Shown here in pieces: positions 54,543 to 62,734 of a stretch of 64,000 nt of DNA. The position numbers and the translations under genes were made by a program. The DNA comes from CBDBBY01 sp965203795 (GTDB taxonomy: Bacteria > Pseudomonadota > Alphaproteobacteria > Rhodobacterales > Rhodobacteraceae): assembly GCA_965203795.1 (NCBI GenBank), contig OZ241915.1, forward strand, positions 3,844,001 through 3,908,000, given 5' to 3'. The notes under the pieces were generated by a model. The model saw nothing but the letters and a program-made list of their open reading frames with translations. It ran no database searches and had not been told where the DNA came from. Position 1 is the first letter of the stretch, and every line of letters starts with the position of its first letter.

Positions 54543-55906
54543 TTCGTTCGGGAGCGGAGGATGGCGCGCAGCGCCTCGTAGTCGGTCTTGCCGGACGGAA
54601 GAAGCGGCCAGTTGGACAGCGGGATTATATGCTTGGGCGCTTCCGGGGCTCCAAGCTCCGCCCGGCAGGCCCGTTCCAGGCGTTCTCTGGAACGGCGATT
54701 ACCTCGCAGGCGCACGAAGGCCATGAGGCAATGCCCGCGCTTCGCGTCCGCAACCGGAAGCGCCGCGGCTTCGGCCACGCCTTCCTGGGCAAGCAAAAAC
54801 AGCTCCGCCCGTTCCGGATGGACGTTCACGTCGGCAATCTGGACCATCCGGTCCGTCCGTCCGGCAAGGAACAAATTTCCTTCGCCGTCCAGCCTGCCTG
54901 TTTCCCCGGTCGCAATCCAGTCGCCGTCCCGGTTCGCGAAGCCGGAATGCGGTTCGGCATAGTCGATGAAGACATAGGGGCTCTGGACCTGAATCTCGCC
55001 GGGCGCATCCGCCGGGGCAGCCGCGGATCGCTTGATCCGGATTTCGACGCCCGGATAGGCTTTGCCCACGGACTCCGGAGGCGTTTCGCCGGTGCCAATG
55101 GCGACGAAGCTCGTTTCCGCCGTGCCGTAGAATTCGTGCAGTTCGGCGCCCGGGAACAATCCGGCGCATCCGGCACGAAGGCCGGGGTCCAGCTTGGACC
55201 CGCCGACCATGACCTTCCGCATGCTCGAAACAGGCCGGCCCCGGCCTCGGGCGAACGGGTCCAAAAGCACGCGCAGCTGCGTGGGCGTTGCATAGAGAAC
55301 GGTTGCCCGGCTGTCCGACAAGCCTGAGAGCTGCGCGCCGGGGCTCTGGCCTGACAGGTCGTGAAGCCGGGCTCCGAGAAACAGCGCCTCCAGAGCGCCG
55401 TAAAGCGAAAGCGAGTGCGCCAGCCTGCCCAGAATGGCGAATTCGTCCGAGGCTCCGAACTCCAGCATGCGCGCGTTTTCGCGGAACGACCGGATCCAGG
55501 ACAAATGGGTGCGCCTGATCCGCCGGGGAACGCCGGCGCTTCCGGAGGTTTCGCACTGGAACAAGCGCCCAGGTTCGCTTTCCTCGCGTTTGTTTTCAGA
55601 CGGGCGTTGGATTCCGCTTTCCGCATTGACGGAGGGTGCTGCCGCGCTGTTCGGACGTTCCCCGGTTATGCAAAACTCCGCCCCGCGGCGAATTGCGGCG
55701 AACATCCGCAGATAGGTTTCGGGCAGGTTGCGTCCGCTTCCGGCCGCAATGAATTCGACTTCGGCACTTGGCGGCGGATGCGCGGGCGAGTGCGGCTCGG
55801 CATCGGTTGCAGCCCCGTCAAGCCGGAACCCTCGCCCGAAGACCTCGGCGCCGGGATGCCACGCGAACGACTCATCGGTCGCAGGCTGGTCACCGTCGCG
55901 GCGCAT
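54539..55906 (-). CDS. AMP-dependent acyl-CoA ligase, short N-terminus
   Basis: A 455-residue adenylate-forming enzyme. ATG 55906 is chosen because GGAAAA precedes it; a longer frame exists without a better site. P-loop CETSGSAGVPRRIRR, then HEFYGTAETSFVAIG, GETGRLDGEGNLFLAGRTDR and the C-terminal Lys region PLLPSGKTDYEALR are clear. The N-terminal domain is shorter than in most acyl-CoA ligases (500 or more). It activates a carboxylic acid via acyl-AMP. Coupled to a thiolase-like gene, it suggests a small acyl-CoA pathway whose substrate is not evident. Confidence 0.75.
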   Translation of the reverse strand: MRRDGDQPATDESFAWHPGAEVFGRGFRLDGAATDAEPHSPAHPPPSAEVEFIAAGSGRNLPETYLRMFAAIRRGAEFCITGERPNSAAAPSVNAESGIQRPSENKREESEPGRLFQCETSGSAGVPRRIRRTHLSWIRSFRENARMLEFGASDEFAILGRLAHSLSLYGALEALFLGARLHDLSGQSPGAQLSGLSDSRATVLYATPTQLRVLLDPFARGRGRPVSSMRKVMVGGSKLDPGLRAGCAGLFPGAELHEFYGTAETSFVAIGTGETPPESVGKAYPGVEIRIKRSAAAPADAPGEIQVQSPYVFIDYAEPHSGFANRDGDWIATGETGRLDGEGNLFLAGRTDRMVQIADVNVHPERAELFLLAQEGVAEAAALPVADAKRGHCLMAFVRLRGNRRSRERLERACRAELGAPEAPKHIIPLSNWPLLPSGKTDYEALRAILRSRTK

Positions 55907-56207
55907 CGCTTTTCCTGCCGGTTCATGCTGAAGGTGCATTGCGGCACGGGGCTTAGCCCCAATCCCGGAAATAGGGAATTGCCGCTGTCTCGCTTGGCAG
56001 CCGCAACTATCGCGTTGAACGCCCGATGCGATGGGGCAATCTGCGGCCCGACACCTTGCGGATTCGGCGCACCGGGAACGGAACGTCCCGGCTGACGGGG
56101 CGTTGTCGTTCGGAGGCGTGTCCGGGCGGCCCGAGCGCAAAATGGAGGCTCGTGGAACAATGCTGGATTGCGAAGGCTTTTTCGAGCTTGAGCCTGCCCC
56201 GTGCAGT

Positions 56208-57257
56208 ATGAACGATCTGGAAACGCCGACGCCTGTGGTCGACCTCAATGTCGTCGAGCGCAATGCTGCGCGCTGGCAGACGCGATGCGACGGGCTGGGG
56301 CTGGCGAACCGGCCGCATATCAAAACGCACAAGCTCGCGCCGCTGGCCAAGTACCAGATGGCGCTCGGCGCTTGCGGCATCACCGTGCAGACCGTCGGCG
56401 AAGCCGAAGTCATGGCCCGCGCCGGCCTCTCCGACATCCTGCTGACTTTCAACATCGTGGGCCGTTCCAAACTCGCCCGGCTTTCGCAGCTCCGGCGCCG
56501 CGTGGAAATCAAGGTCGTGGCGGACAACGCCGCCGTCGTGGAGGGTCTCGGCGATGCAGGGACGCATTCGGGATCGCCCATCGGCGTCCTTGTCGAGTGC
56601 GACACCGGCTATGCCCGGAACGGCGTTCAGAGCCCGTCGGAGGCGGCGGCGCTGGCCAGGCTGATTGATGGGGCGCCGGGAGTCCGGTACGCGGGGCTGA
56701 TGACGTTTCCTGCGACGGGAATGCGCCGCGAGGCCGCGGAATTCCTCGGCGAGGCGAAGAGGCTCGCGGAGGAAGCGGGACTGGAAACGGAATGCGTATC
56801 GACCGGCGGCACGCCCGACATGTGGAGCGACGACGGATTGGCAATCGCCGCGGAGTACCGGGCAGGAACCTACATTTACAACGACCGCTCGCTCCTCGGC
56901 GGAACAAATGTCGACGAGGCCGATTGCGCCCTCGACGTGCTTGCGACCGTGGTCAGCCGACCAACGGGCGATCGCGCGGTTCTGGATACGGGATCCAAGG
57001 CGCTGACCAGCGACCTGCTGGGGCTGGAGGGATTCGGCTGCCAGCGGGGAACGGGCGCGATCGTCTACGCGGTAAGCGAAGAGCACGGCTTGCTGGACGT
57101 TCGCGGCTTGGAGTCGCCGCCGGAAGTCGGCGACATGGTCCGCATCATCCCCAACCATGTTTGCCCGGTAAGCAACCTGTTCGACAGGATCGCAGTGGCA
57201 AGGTCCGGCGAGATTCTGGGGATGGCGCGCGTGGACGCGCGGGGGCGGAGCCAATAG
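56208..57257 (+). CDS. D-threonine aldolase/D-serine dehydratase-like PLP enzyme
   Basis: A 349-residue protein with an alanine-racemase-type N-terminal barrel. It starts MNDLETPTPVVDLNVVERNA with the PLP Lys in RPHIKTHKLAPLA. VECDTGYARNGV and CVSTGGTPDMW are PLP-phosphate and substrate loops, and RIIPNHVCPVSNLFDRI is the metal-binding His-Cys box typical of metal-activated D-threonine aldolase and D-serine dehydratase. It would cleave or deaminate a D-hydroxy amino acid. It is convergent, 12 bp apart, with an N-acyl-D-amino-acid deacylase, which fits a shared role in D-amino acid use. ATG 56208 was taken over longer frames lacking similarity. Confidence 0.82.
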   Translation: MNDLETPTPVVDLNVVERNAARWQTRCDGLGLANRPHIKTHKLAPLAKYQMALGACGITVQTVGEAEVMARAGLSDILLTFNIVGRSKLARLSQLRRRVEIKVVADNAAVVEGLGDAGTHSGSPIGVLVECDTGYARNGVQSPSEAAALARLIDGAPGVRYAGLMTFPATGMRREAAEFLGEAKRLAEEAGLETECVSTGGTPDMWSDDGLAIAAEYRAGTYIYNDRSLLGGTNVDEADCALDVLATVVSRPTGDRAVLDTGSKALTSDLLGLEGFGCQRGTGAIVYAVSEEHGLLDVRGLESPPEVGDMVRIIPNHVCPVSNLFDRIAVARSGEILGMARVDARGRSQ

Positions 57258-57269
57258 GGGGCGTAGACG

Positions 57270-58760
57270 TCAGTTCCGCCGCCGGGACCAGCTCCTTCGG
57301 CCGGTAAGCAGCCGTCCGGTCCCTGCGCCGGTGGCTTCGCCGTTTTCGAGTACCAATGAACCGTTGACCATGACGGAAACAATTCCTTCCGCCCGCCGCT
57401 TCGGATCGTCGTACGTGGCGGTGTCGCGAATGCGGTCGGGGTCGAAAACCACCAGATCCGCGGCGCAGCCGGGAGCGATTCGGCCCCGGTCGGAAAGCCC
57501 GAAAACTTCGGCAGTCAGGCCCGTCATTTTGCGGATGGCGGTTTCCATGGGAAACAATTCCAGCTCCCGCGCGTATTTGCCGATGACTCTGGGGAACGTT
57601 CCCCAGAGCCGCGGATGGGGATGCTCGTCATGCGGAAGCCCGTCGGAACCGATCATCGAGAGCTCGGACTTCATCACCCGCTGCACGTCGTCCTCGCGCA
57701 TCTGGAAATAGATCGCTCCGGCGGGCTGCAGCCTGCGGGCCGCGTCGAGAAGCGACACGCCCCAATCGTCTGCGATGTCGGCGAGGTCGCGCCCTCGCTC
57801 CTCCGGATGCGCCCGGGACCAGGTGACCATGATGCGGATTCTATCGGTCACCAGGTCTTCCCTCAGGTTGGTGGAGCCGGCGGTGTAGGGGTAGACGTCG
57901 AAATTGACCGGGATATCGCGGGAGAGCCTCTCAAGGAACCTGACGGTTTCGGCCGTGCGGCCCCAGTTGTCGACGCCGGCGCATTTGTGGTGGGAGATGA
58001 CAAGCGGAATCCGCGCCCGCGAAGAGGTCTCGGCGGATTCATTGATGCTGCTCATGACGGCGGCGGATTCGTCGCGCATGTGCGTCGCGTAGACTCCGCC
58101 GGCGCCGGAGAATTCCTGCGCGACGGCGACGACTTCGTCCGCGTCCGCCGCCTCGTTGGTCGGGTAGAACAGGCCGGTCGAAAATCCGCTTGCTCCATTC
58201 TCCATGCATTCTCGCGCGAGTCTCCGCATGGCGTCGGCCTCGCTATCCGTTGCGCGCCGGGAGATATCGCCCATCGCCGCGAGGCGAAGCGCCGAATGCC
58301 CGATCAAGGCCACGACGTTCACGCTCGGCTTGGCCGACGCCAGACGCTCCGCATAGGATTTCATCGTGGGGAACTCGTACGCCTCCCGGCCGCCGAGCAG
58401 ATTCATCGGCGGCGGCGGTTCGCCGTCGAACAGGACCGGCACCAGCGAAATGCCGCAATTGCCGACGACGACAGTCGTTACCCCCTGGCTGACCTTCGGC
58501 ACCATCGCCGGGTCGTCGAGAACGATCCGGTCGTCGTGGGTGTGGGCGTCAATGAACCCCGGGGCGACGGCAGCGCCGTCCAAGTCCAGCTCGCGCATCC
58601 CGCTGGACAGCTCAAGAGACCCCGGTCGGCCGACAGCAACAATGCGGTTGCCGCTCACAATCAGTTCGCCCGGGAAAGGCTTTCGGCCGGATCCGTCGAA
58701 TACGCGCGCGTTGCTGATCATCGCGGAGTCCGCGCCTCCGCCGCAAAAGCTGCCATCCAT
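57270..58760 (-). CDS. N-acyl-D-amino-acid deacylase (amidohydrolase)
   Basis: A 496-residue amidohydrolase-superfamily enzyme. FIDAHTHDDRIVL is the HxH metal motif, TTVVVGNCGIS contains the Cys/carboxylate metal-bridging region of D-aminoacylases, and GSDGLPHDEHPHPRLWGTFP is the C-terminal catalytic Asp block. Start is 58760 or the internal ATG at 58721 (MISNARVFDGSGRKPFPGE), which fits the family better. It removes acyl groups from N-acyl-D-amino acids. It is convergent with a D-threonine aldolase-like gene. Confidence 0.88.
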   Translation of the reverse strand: MDGSFCGGGADSAMISNARVFDGSGRKPFPGELIVSGNRIVAVGRPGSLELSSGMRELDLDGAAVAPGFIDAHTHDDRIVLDDPAMVPKVSQGVTTVVVGNCGISLVPVLFDGEPPPPMNLLGGREAYEFPTMKSYAERLASAKPSVNVVALIGHSALRLAAMGDISRRATDSEADAMRRLARECMENGASGFSTGLFYPTNEAADADEVVAVAQEFSGAGGVYATHMRDESAAVMSSINESAETSSRARIPLVISHHKCAGVDNWGRTAETVRFLERLSRDIPVNFDVYPYTAGSTNLREDLVTDRIRIMVTWSRAHPEERGRDLADIADDWGVSLLDAARRLQPAGAIYFQMREDDVQRVMKSELSMIGSDGLPHDEHPHPRLWGTFPRVIGKYARELELFPMETAIRKMTGLTAEVFGLSDRGRIAPGCAADLVVFDPDRIRDTATYDDPKRRAEGIVSVMVNGSLVLENGEATGAGTGRLLTGRRSWSRRRN

Positions 58761-59075
58761 AACGGCCTCGCTTCCCGGATCCGTGTGCCGGACCGGACTT
58801 GAGTACGACAGCGGCAAAATAAGGCCGGGTTCAGTGATTTGGCAAACTGGCGGCCCGAACCGCGAACTGCCGGTTCTGAAGTTCGCATCAACCGGCATCA
58901 GGATTCCGCACGATGCGCGGGACGACGCGGACGCCATCCGGCTCGGCGGCGGAACGATTGACGAGGGGCGGGGTTGTTCCGCGGCATGTCGCGCACAATA
59001 TTGAGTCTTGCGGGACGGAAGGCCCGCGGCCGGAACTCGGCTTCCGGCGCACGTTCCTGGTTCAAGGAGGAAGAC

Positions 59076-59891
59076 ATGCCCGAGGAGCGCTTGCCGCAGA
59101 CAGATCTGGCCCACGATGTCCGGCCCATTGCCGAACGCTACGTCAAAGCGAACGGCTTGCTGATCAGAGGTCTGAACAAGGTCGCCAAATCGCTGGCGTC
59201 CGGCGGGCTGCCGGATCTGATCCCGGACACAGTGAAATCGACGGTTTCGGATGCCGTCGAGGTGTCGCTGAAGCATGTCTACGACGCTGCCGAGTTCACG
59301 CAGCCCAGCGACATATCCGCCGAGCAGGGCGCGTCGGCATCGAAGATTCCGGAAGCTCTGAAGCTCCACAAGCGCCCGGAGTTCAATCAGGCGGCGGCCA
59401 CGATAGTCGGCGGCTTCGGCGGCGCGGGCGGACTGCCGACCACGATCGCCGAGCTTCCGGTAACGATCGGACTGATATTCAGGGAGATCCAGCTGGTCTC
59501 CAAGCAGTACGGAAGGGATCCGGGTTCCGAAACGGCGAAGCGGGAATGCCTTGCCGTGTTCCTCACCGGAACGCCGCTGGAGAATGACGACGAGCTTGAA
59601 TTCGGGTTCATCGGCGCCCGGGTCGCGCTGGAAGGCGCGACGATTCATGGCCTGATTTCAAGGATTGCGCCTCAGCTTCTGCGGGTTCTTGGACCCAAGC
59701 TGGTGTCTCCGCCCGTGGTCGGCGCGGTCGCGGGCGCAGGGCTGAACTACGTCTACATCAACTACTACCGCGAGCTGGCGCATGTGAATTTCCAGCTCGA
59801 CGGGCTGTCGAGGATCCATGGCGACGCGGATGTCGTTCAGGAGTTCAGGCGGCAGGCCGAAGGACTCAGAGGCAAGCGGTCGGCAATATGA
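59076..59891 (+). CDS. EcsC-family protein
   Basis: A 271-residue EcsC-domain protein. ATG 59076 has the strong site AAGGAGGAAGAC upstream. The family pattern is seen in ATIVGGFGGAGGLPTTIAEL, TIGLIFREIQLVSKQYGRD, and ALEGATIHGLISRIAP, with a small hydrophobic segment VVGAVAGAGLNYVYINYY near the C-terminus. EcsC proteins are of unclear function and named after the Bacillus ecs transporter locus. Intact, no partner gene. Confidence 0.85.
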   Translation: MPEERLPQTDLAHDVRPIAERYVKANGLLIRGLNKVAKSLASGGLPDLIPDTVKSTVSDAVEVSLKHVYDAAEFTQPSDISAEQGASASKIPEALKLHKRPEFNQAAATIVGGFGGAGGLPTTIAELPVTIGLIFREIQLVSKQYGRDPGSETAKRECLAVFLTGTPLENDDELEFGFIGARVALEGATIHGLISRIAPQLLRVLGPKLVSPPVVGAVAGAGLNYVYINYYRELAHVNFQLDGLSRIHGDADVVQEFRRQAEGLRGKRSAI

Positions 59892-59963
59892 TCAGAGTCG
59901 GCGCATCGAACCGTCTTGGCCGGAAAGCTTGGATCAAGGGCGGGTTGGCCGGGAGCCCGGATT

Positions 59964-60190
59964 CTACGTCGGCGAGTGGGACCCGGGTGGCCAAGGCACG
60001 CTGAATTCGAATGTCTGCAGCCCTTTGACGCTTGGCTTGAAGGCGAGCAAGTGCCGGTCAGGGCCATCGTTTCCCATGCCCGGCTTGGCCGACGTGAAGC
60101 ACAGGGCGTCGAGGCCTTCGTCGCCGAACACAAAGCTGGTCGGGCGCTTTGCCGACAACTCCACTACTTGGTCGAGGTGCGTCGGATCGG
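59964..60190 (-). pseudogene. C-terminal fragment of a second SMP-30 gene
   Basis: The minus strand reads VVELSAKRPTSFVFGDEGLD, FTSAKPGMGNDGPDRHLLA and KPSVKGLQTFEF, matching the last 60 residues of the intact SMP-30 protein at 62735-63625 (VVDLPATRPTSVAFGGEDLD, VTSARTGTGDDGPDGHLFA, KPGVKGLPTFEF). No upstream part is found. It is a truncated paralogue or duplication scar. Confidence 0.75.
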
Positions 60191-60620
60191 GCGTCGGGAG
60201 GACGCTCGATTCAGCGTCGGGGCTTCAACCGGGCCCGGCCGGCCGGAATTCGCCACCGGCTGGCTTCAGCATAGGCTTCAGTCCAGCGGGACTCGAAGAC
60301 TTTGCGGCGACGGTTGCGTTCAGCAGCCTGCTGCTTGACTGCTGCCAGCGTCGCTTCTGCGAAGCGGGAGCCGCGCTTGATCGCGTGCATTGAAGGCCTC
60401 TTGGCCGTTCGCGTGCGCAAGCAAGTCGGGAGACCGAGGCGTTCGCAAATCTCCATTCGTTTAGGGAAGTGCGTTGGAAAGGATGGTGCAACCGGCGCGG
60501 AACGTTCGTGAAGTCGCGCCATCGACAATCCGGGAGACATCCGGTGCCTCGGATTGGCAGGAATCTTCGATAAACCGGATAGACCAGTTTCTTTCTCGAA
60601 GCGGAAACGGATAGCAAAAA
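60191..60620. other. Intergenic stretch, no clear gene
   Basis: About 430 bp. A minus-strand frame (60211-60540) rich in Arg and Ala (MHAIKRGSRFAEATLAAVKQ) has no family resemblance and is probably accidental. Confidence 0.3.
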
Positions 60621-60857
60621 ATGGAAATCACCCTAACAACGGTCGCCGGGTTTGTAGTGTTTTTGCTTGCCATTTTCTTTATGGTCCGGAGAATGCGAAA
60701 AGGCGCAAGTTCCGACGCTGCGTCAGACTCCGAACACGTCGCCGCCGATGCCGAGAATCAAAAGAAAAAATCCGGCTGCGGAACAGTGATGATCAAGATC
60801 GCCTATTTTATCATTGTCGTAGGGATAGTTATTCTGGTTTTGAGATTTACAACTTGA
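60621..60857 (+). CDS. Small membrane protein with two helices
   Basis: A 78-residue protein: N-terminal helix VAGFVVFLLAIFFMV followed by basic RRMRKG, an acidic linker, KKKSGCG, and a second helix IAYFIIVVGIVILVLRF at the C-terminus. Plausibly real because charge distribution and helix lengths are those of a two-pass membrane protein, but no family is recognised. AT-richer than its surroundings. Confidence 0.4.
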   Translation: MEITLTTVAGFVVFLLAIFFMVRRMRKGASSDAASDSEHVAADAENQKKKSGCGTVMIKIAYFIIVVGIVILVLRFTT

Positions 60858-60957
60858 TGCGTGCGGGAATAGAACACAGAAGCGGATGAGACATCCGGAT
60901 TTCGCCAATAAGTTGAGGTGAATGTATTTTGCTACGCATGCCCGCTCGGTCAGCCGC

Positions 60958-61581
60958 TCACCAGCCTGCAAGCTTCCGGAAATTCGTTCCCGGAATCAGG
61001 TCCGGCAACTGCGCTTTCCGCAGCACGTCGGGCCGGATGGGGCGTACGAAATGGGCATGCACACAAAGCGCATCGGACTTCTGCTCAGGCCGAGGCTTCA
61101 CTAGGCCAATCCTCTTGCCGCGATGCTGCTTGACTAAACGCATCGCCTCAGCCAAGTCGCTGTCATTGCTGACCACGATAGCGCATTCGTAGCGGTCCAA
61201 CCAGCAATCGTTTAGCAGGTGCACGGCTAAATTCACATCTGAGCCCTTTTCCTCGGTCTTGAGCACCTCCGCCGTTCGGCGGTCATTGGTTCGGTCAGCC
61301 AATGGCAAGCGTACCTTGTGGTGCCGGAAATGTCCGAAATATGCCTTTACCTTGAGCCGGAAATGCCGCCGTGCTTGAAGATAGACGTCCTAGCGCTGTG
61401 GCTTCGAAGGATAATCGGGCGTGGCCGAAACTTTTGCCATGAAGTACTTTACAGCAACAATCTCATGTTTCGGCTGTAGCACGACCTTGGACAGAACTAC
61501 CAAGTCAAACTATTTCCACGAAGTGTCCCTAAGGCAGCCGTAATAGAGGTTGAACTCGTCCACATGGACGATTGTGCGCAT
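60958..61581 (-). pseudogene. NYN-domain (LabA/DUF88) protein with two in-frame TAG codons
   Basis: From ATG 61581 the frame reads MRTIVHVDEFNLYYGCLRDT with the NYN first Asp, then SWK-stop-FDLVVLSK (TAG at 61510-61512), AVKYFMAKVSATPDYPSKPQR-stop-DVYLQARRHF (TAG at 61390-61392; relatives have RQDVYLRA here), and LKTEEKGSDVNLAVHLL and VVSNDSDLAEAMRLVK, both NYN active-site blocks, to the stop at 60958. The frame is otherwise intact at 207 codons, close to the family norm. NYN proteins are PIN-like RNases. Two premature stops make a functional product unlikely. Directly upstream lies a terminator-like hairpin, and two further copies of this 5' region follow. Confidence 0.8.
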
Positions 61582-61592
61582 TGCTGTTCGCC

Positions 61593-61658
61593 AAAAAAGC
61601 GGGGGCCTCCCGAGGGAGGCCCCGCACCCTGAGGCCGAAGCCCACAGGGAGGGATTAA
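61593..61658 (-). ncRNA. Two-hairpin small RNA/attenuator unit, copy 1
   Basis: On the minus strand a promoter-like pair (TTGACG at 61686-61691 and CATAAA at 61665-61670, 15 bases apart) is followed by hairpin 1 (61627-61649, CCCTG...CAGGG with a TTCG loop) and a GC-rich hairpin with six T (61593-61625), a textbook intrinsic terminator. The start codon of the NYN gene lies 12 bases further on. It could be a leader attenuator or an independent RNA of about 65 nt. Confidence 0.5.
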
Positions 61659-61866
61659 TATCCGTTTATGCTGAGCATTACGGAACGTCAAGAAGTGTTT
61701 TGTGTCTGACGGGACCTCCCTGCAATTCCGTCATGTCCCGTTCCGATTTGTGCTGAATTCATCACAGCCTGTCGATCAGCACGTCCTTGGACAACGTGTC
61801 GTAAAGGCAGCCACAATAGAGGTTGAACCCGTCCACGTGGACGATTGTACAGCATAGCTATCCGCT

Positions 61867-61932
61867 AAAAAAGCAAGGGCCTCCCGAGGGAGGCCCTGCA
61901 CCCTGAGGCCGGAGGCATCAGGGGCGGTTGGT
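61867..61932 (-). ncRNA. Two-hairpin small RNA/attenuator unit, copy 2
   Basis: TTGACA (61959-61964), 15 bases, CATAAT (61938-61943), hairpin 1 at 61901-61923 (CCCTGA pairs with TCAGGG), terminator hairpin GGGCCTCC/GGAGGCCC with six T at 61867-61899. The following NYN start is shifted out of frame by an extra base, and the NYN frame ends after about 30 codons. Confidence 0.5.
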
Positions 61933-62139
61933 ACTCGATTATGCAGGACAGCACGGAATGTCAAGAAGTATTTTTGTGCCTGACCGAACTCCGTATAATT
62001 TCGCACCGTCCCTGTTCCGATTTGTGCTGAATTCATCACAGCCTGTCGATCAGCACGCCCTTGGACAACGTGTCGTAAAGGCAGCCACAATAGAGGTTGA
62101 ACCCGTCCACATGGACAATTGTGCGCGTAGCTGTCCGAC

Positions 62140-62206
62140 AAAAAAGCAGGGGCCTCCCGAGGGAGGCCCCGCACCCTGAGACCGAAGCCAACAGGGGGGA
62201 TTGGCA
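62140..62206 (-). ncRNA. Two-hairpin small RNA/attenuator unit, copy 3
   Basis: TTTACA (62232-62237), 15 bases, CATAAT (62211-62216), hairpin 1 at 62174-62196, terminator hairpin with six T at 62140-62172. The NYN start codon is ACG here, so no NYN protein can begin, although the RNA-level features are kept. Confidence 0.5.
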
Positions 62207-62526
62207 CCTGATTATGCGGGGCAATGCGGAATGTAAAGAAGTGTTTTGCGCCTGACCGGCCCTCCCTGCAATTTTGCCACGTTCCGTTCCGTTTGCGGTG
62301 ACTTCATCACACCTGCACTCAGCATGTGCCCGCCGCATCGGCGCAGGGGTCGGCTCCGCCTTGCCGCGGCGTATCCAATCATTGCCGCCATTGCCTGCAA
62401 GCTGGATCGCGTGATCCATTCGGTCCAAGTGAAGCGCAAGTCTTCCACGGCCACCGGAACCGGTTGCCAAGAGATCGTGGTGCGCAGGAGCGCTCCAAGC
62501 TGGGTCCGCACGGCGAAGGGATGCGG

Positions 62527-62728
62527 CATTGAGCATCCGGCTGCCCGACAGGCGGCAAACCGGCCTGACGAAAGCCCCTCACTTCGCAACGGGATCGCCG
62601 ACGGGCCGCGCGGGGGCCGCCTGCGACCGCAATCCCGGCCACGGGGGGCGAATGCCGGGAAACGCCGATCCCTCGGCACCGCCCGGGACAGGTTGAAGTG
62701 CGCCCGAGAGAGGAGCGTTTCACGCCAA
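62527..62728. repeat. Dispersed repeat, copy 2
   Basis: Matches 49250-49456 in the same orientation. No common reading frame. The rest of 62270-62734 shows no recognisable gene. Confidence 0.55.
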
Positions 62729-62734
62729 TAATTG

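Larger units (their letters stand above)
61535..62270 (-). repeat. Three tandem copies of an NYN 5' region plus its promoter unit
   Basis: Units of roughly 245-275 bp repeat three times. Each holds, in minus-strand order, a promoter, hairpin 1, a terminator and the first codons of the NYN gene (TIVHVDGFNLYCGCLYDT). Only unit 1 leads into the full NYN frame. Units 2 and 3 end in DVLIDRL or GVLIDRL and stop codons. Confidence 0.8.

Noticed and set aside
54539..56605. A 688-codon reading of the AMP-ligase gene
   Set aside because: The first 230 codons are antisense to the D-threonine aldolase-like gene and low in similarity; a good ribosome site supports the shorter start at 55906.
61535..62270. 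CRISPR-like array because of three regular repeats
   Set aside because: Units are about 250 bp, contain promoters, terminators and a gene start, and have no short spacers.
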